In this document: in pieces, positions 62,388 to 64,000 of the stretch
How positions within the stretch are numbered: the stretch's first letter is position 1
Layout: each line of letters begins with the position of its first letter
From: Edaphochlamys debaryana
Lineage: Eukaryota; Chlorophyta; Chlorophyceae; Chlamydomonadales
DNA: 64,000 nucleotides
Assembly (NCBI GenBank): GCA_016858145.1
Contig: JAEHOE010000064.1
Location: 186,001 to 250,000 of the forward strand
Direction of reading: 5' to 3'
Made by a program: the position numbers and the translations under genes
The notes under the pieces: generated by a model
The model's input: the letters and a program-made list of their open reading frames with translations, nothing else
Told to the model about the DNA's origin: nothing
The model's database searches: none

Positions 62388-63565
62388 TGTGGCAAGCTGA
62401 TCTGGAACGTGGGCAGTCAAGGGCTGGTTTACGCGGACGTCAGCTGGAAAAGAGCGCGGGCTAGTCGCTTTCTGGGCTATGCGCACCAGCTCTCAGTATT
62501 GTGTCGCTTGAAGCTGTTGCGACCATAAGAGCGGAGTCGGTTTGGCCCGACTGATGGGACCTGGCCCCGATTGCAGGGCGAGGTGCCGGGTGCAAAACGC
62601 GCTGATCAGACCCGCAAACACACTGCTCTCGCACACAGCATACATACACGCCAATTGAGGTGACTTTGACTTGCGGACGCCTCACAGCGCGTCTGAACAA
62701 GCCCTAGCACCCAGTTTTCGTGCCGCGACGGTGCCACATTCAACCTTCGGACCTCTTGAACGAACCCATAGACGCTTGAATACGCAGGGGGAGCTTCCGG
62801 CGCGAGGTGCTGGGCCGCTGTTGGCTGAGGCGGGATTCTGAGCAAGCCGCCCGCCCGAGGCACCCTGCGCGAGCTGCAGCAGCGGCGTGGAGCACAGCGG
62901 AATCGCCCAAGGCAGGTTGCTGAGGCTGCGGTGCGCGCCGCGTCTGTGTGTCCTAACCCGTCCGAACGCGGGTCCGCACGTGGGTGCCGGATATCGGAGG
63001 CGGCAGGCCCCGGGCCGGTCCGTCACGGTCAAACCTTCCCCGCCCGCTTACGCCACTCATCCGCTGCCGTCGTACCTCTCGCGCCACCCGCTGGCTAGTC
63101 GTGAGTGGCGCTCTAGTGCCCGTGCAAGCTCCCGCTGCAGCGGGCTTACGGTGCCGCCCGCTTGCTCGAGCGGCCTTACGTGGGCTGCTCTGACTGCACA
63201 CGCCTGCATGTTGGCTTCCCAGTCCACCGCCCATCACAGAGCAGTCTCTTTCAGCCCGCGAGCACTTGAACCCACCCGGTTCCACCCGGGCCCTCGTCTG
63301 CAACACACATTCCGCGTGTTTCGGCGAGCGGCTCAGCCCCGTGTCTGCCTCCCCTTCCTCTCTTCCATCCTGCAGGCCGCCACTGCCACTGCGCCGATTC
63401 CAACCGCCATCGTCTGCCTCTGCTGGCGGCTCACCCGTCCACACCGCACAGCCATACAGCGCGACCCGAAACAGCCAGCCACATACTATCAGATAGTAGA
63501 CTGGACCAACTCGTCTTGTAGCGGAATAGCAGCATTCACGTAGGCTAGGGACCCCACTCGGCGCC
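62388..63565. promoter_or_regulatory. Divergent intergenic region
   Basis: 1.18 kb between the starts of the 227-residue gene (-) and the partial gene at 63566 (+). It should hold both promoters. I see no other gene or clear core element in it. Confidence 0.45.
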
Positions 63566-64000
63566 ATGTCTGCCCTGGCGGCCGTGCACGCGCGGAGGCC
63601 GTCGTACAGTCATTCGTACGACATGCAGCTTGACTCGGGGGAGCTCGGCCCGGGCTCCCCGTCCCAATCAATGCCGCGAGGCTCCTCCCCCATGCGGACC
63701 GCCTCCCCCGCCGACCCGGCGGCCCCACCCTCATATCCCGCCTCGGCCGCCGCGTCGGGGGCAGGGGCAGGCGGCGGCGCGGGCCCGTCCTCATTGCCGG
63801 GCGGCGGCGGCACGATCCTGGCCCCGGCCTCGGCGTCGGCGGCGCTCGCGGCATCTCGGTTCCGGATCCAGCAGCGCTCGTCGTACTTTGACCGGATCAC
63901 GTCGGGCGCCCGCGCCTCCACCTCCGCCCCCGGAGCCGGCCCCAGTGCCGACCAGCCGCCACCCACGCCCCGCCACTCGGCGGCGTTGGCTCCCCACCCC
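63566..64000 (+). CDS. Start of an unknown Ala/Gly/Pro/Ser-rich protein (cut by window end)
   Basis: An ATG at 63566 opens a frame of 145 codons that is still open at the window edge. The sequence is Ser/Pro/Ala/Gly-rich with a short more ordered patch (ASRFRIQQRSSYFDRITSG) near 63849-63910 that could begin a conserved region. No family can be named. The ATG is in good context (GCGCCATGTC), and codon choice (C/G third positions) matches the other genes. Confidence 0.5.
   Translation, partial: MSALAAVHARRPSYSHSYDMQLDSGELGPGSPSQSMPRGSSPMRTASPADPAAPPSYPASAAASGAGAGGGAGPSSLPGGGGTILAPASASAALAASRFRIQQRSSYFDRITSGARASTSAPGAGPSADQPPPTPRHSAALAPHP

Overview
This is nuclear DNA from a green alga, very probably a volvocine (Chlamydomonas/Volvox group). 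The evidence is high GC, intron-dense genes with GTGCGT/GTGAGT-type donors, TGTAA polyadenylation signals, a gametolysin-family (M11) protein carrying a hydroxyproline-type Pro-rich spacer, and a large receptor-like class III nucleotide cyclase. No bacterial operons, tRNAs, rRNAs, CRISPR arrays or intact transposons were seen. Gene models were built by hand by joining exons whose reading phases match at GT-AG (or GC-AG) junctions; eleven complete genes and two partial genes result.

Layout: (1) 267-5041 +, the 3' part of an FG-repeat nucleoporin. (2) 5847-8122 -, a spermidine-synthase-like SAM methyltransferase with a plastid-type leader. (3) 9276-12672 -, RPAC1 (RNA polymerase I/III AC40 subunit). 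(4) 13090-18141 +, an amidohydrolase-3 enzyme with an N-terminal membrane anchor, divergent from RPAC1. (5) 19510-28004 -, a 1755-residue membrane cyclase with a solute-binding-like ectodomain and two catalytic domains. (6) 29180-33699 -, a low-complexity acidic/basic protein of unknown function. (7) 35015-36566 +, a 99-residue protein with ten cysteines. (8) 38289-44662 -, organellar-type glutamyl-tRNA synthetase. (9) 45012-50889 -, a sarcosine-oxidase-like FAD oxidoreductase. (10) 51235-54984 +, CDC123, divergent from the oxidoreductase. (11) 55244-60468 -, a secreted M11 metalloprotease-like protein with a Pro-rich spacer and a degenerate zinc site. (12) 61043-62387 -, an unknown 227-residue protein. 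(13) 63566 to the window end, +, the start of an unknown Ala/Gly/Pro/Ser-rich protein.

The genes are a mixed set: nuclear transport, RNA polymerase, translation (GluRS, eIF2 assembly), signalling and extracellular matrix. They share no single pathway. The most striking signal belongs to no gene. In at least six of the genes, the edge of an exon, often with its splice site, is repeated a short distance away inside the neighbouring intron, usually 64-150 bp off. I call these exon-edge echoes. They look like remnants of local tandem duplications across splice junctions, and some still carry intact splice sites. Other points of note are GC-AG introns, a probable pseudoprotease, a cyclase with catalytic residues divided between its two domains, and a near-perfect 60-bp minisatellite that encodes matrix-type polyproline.
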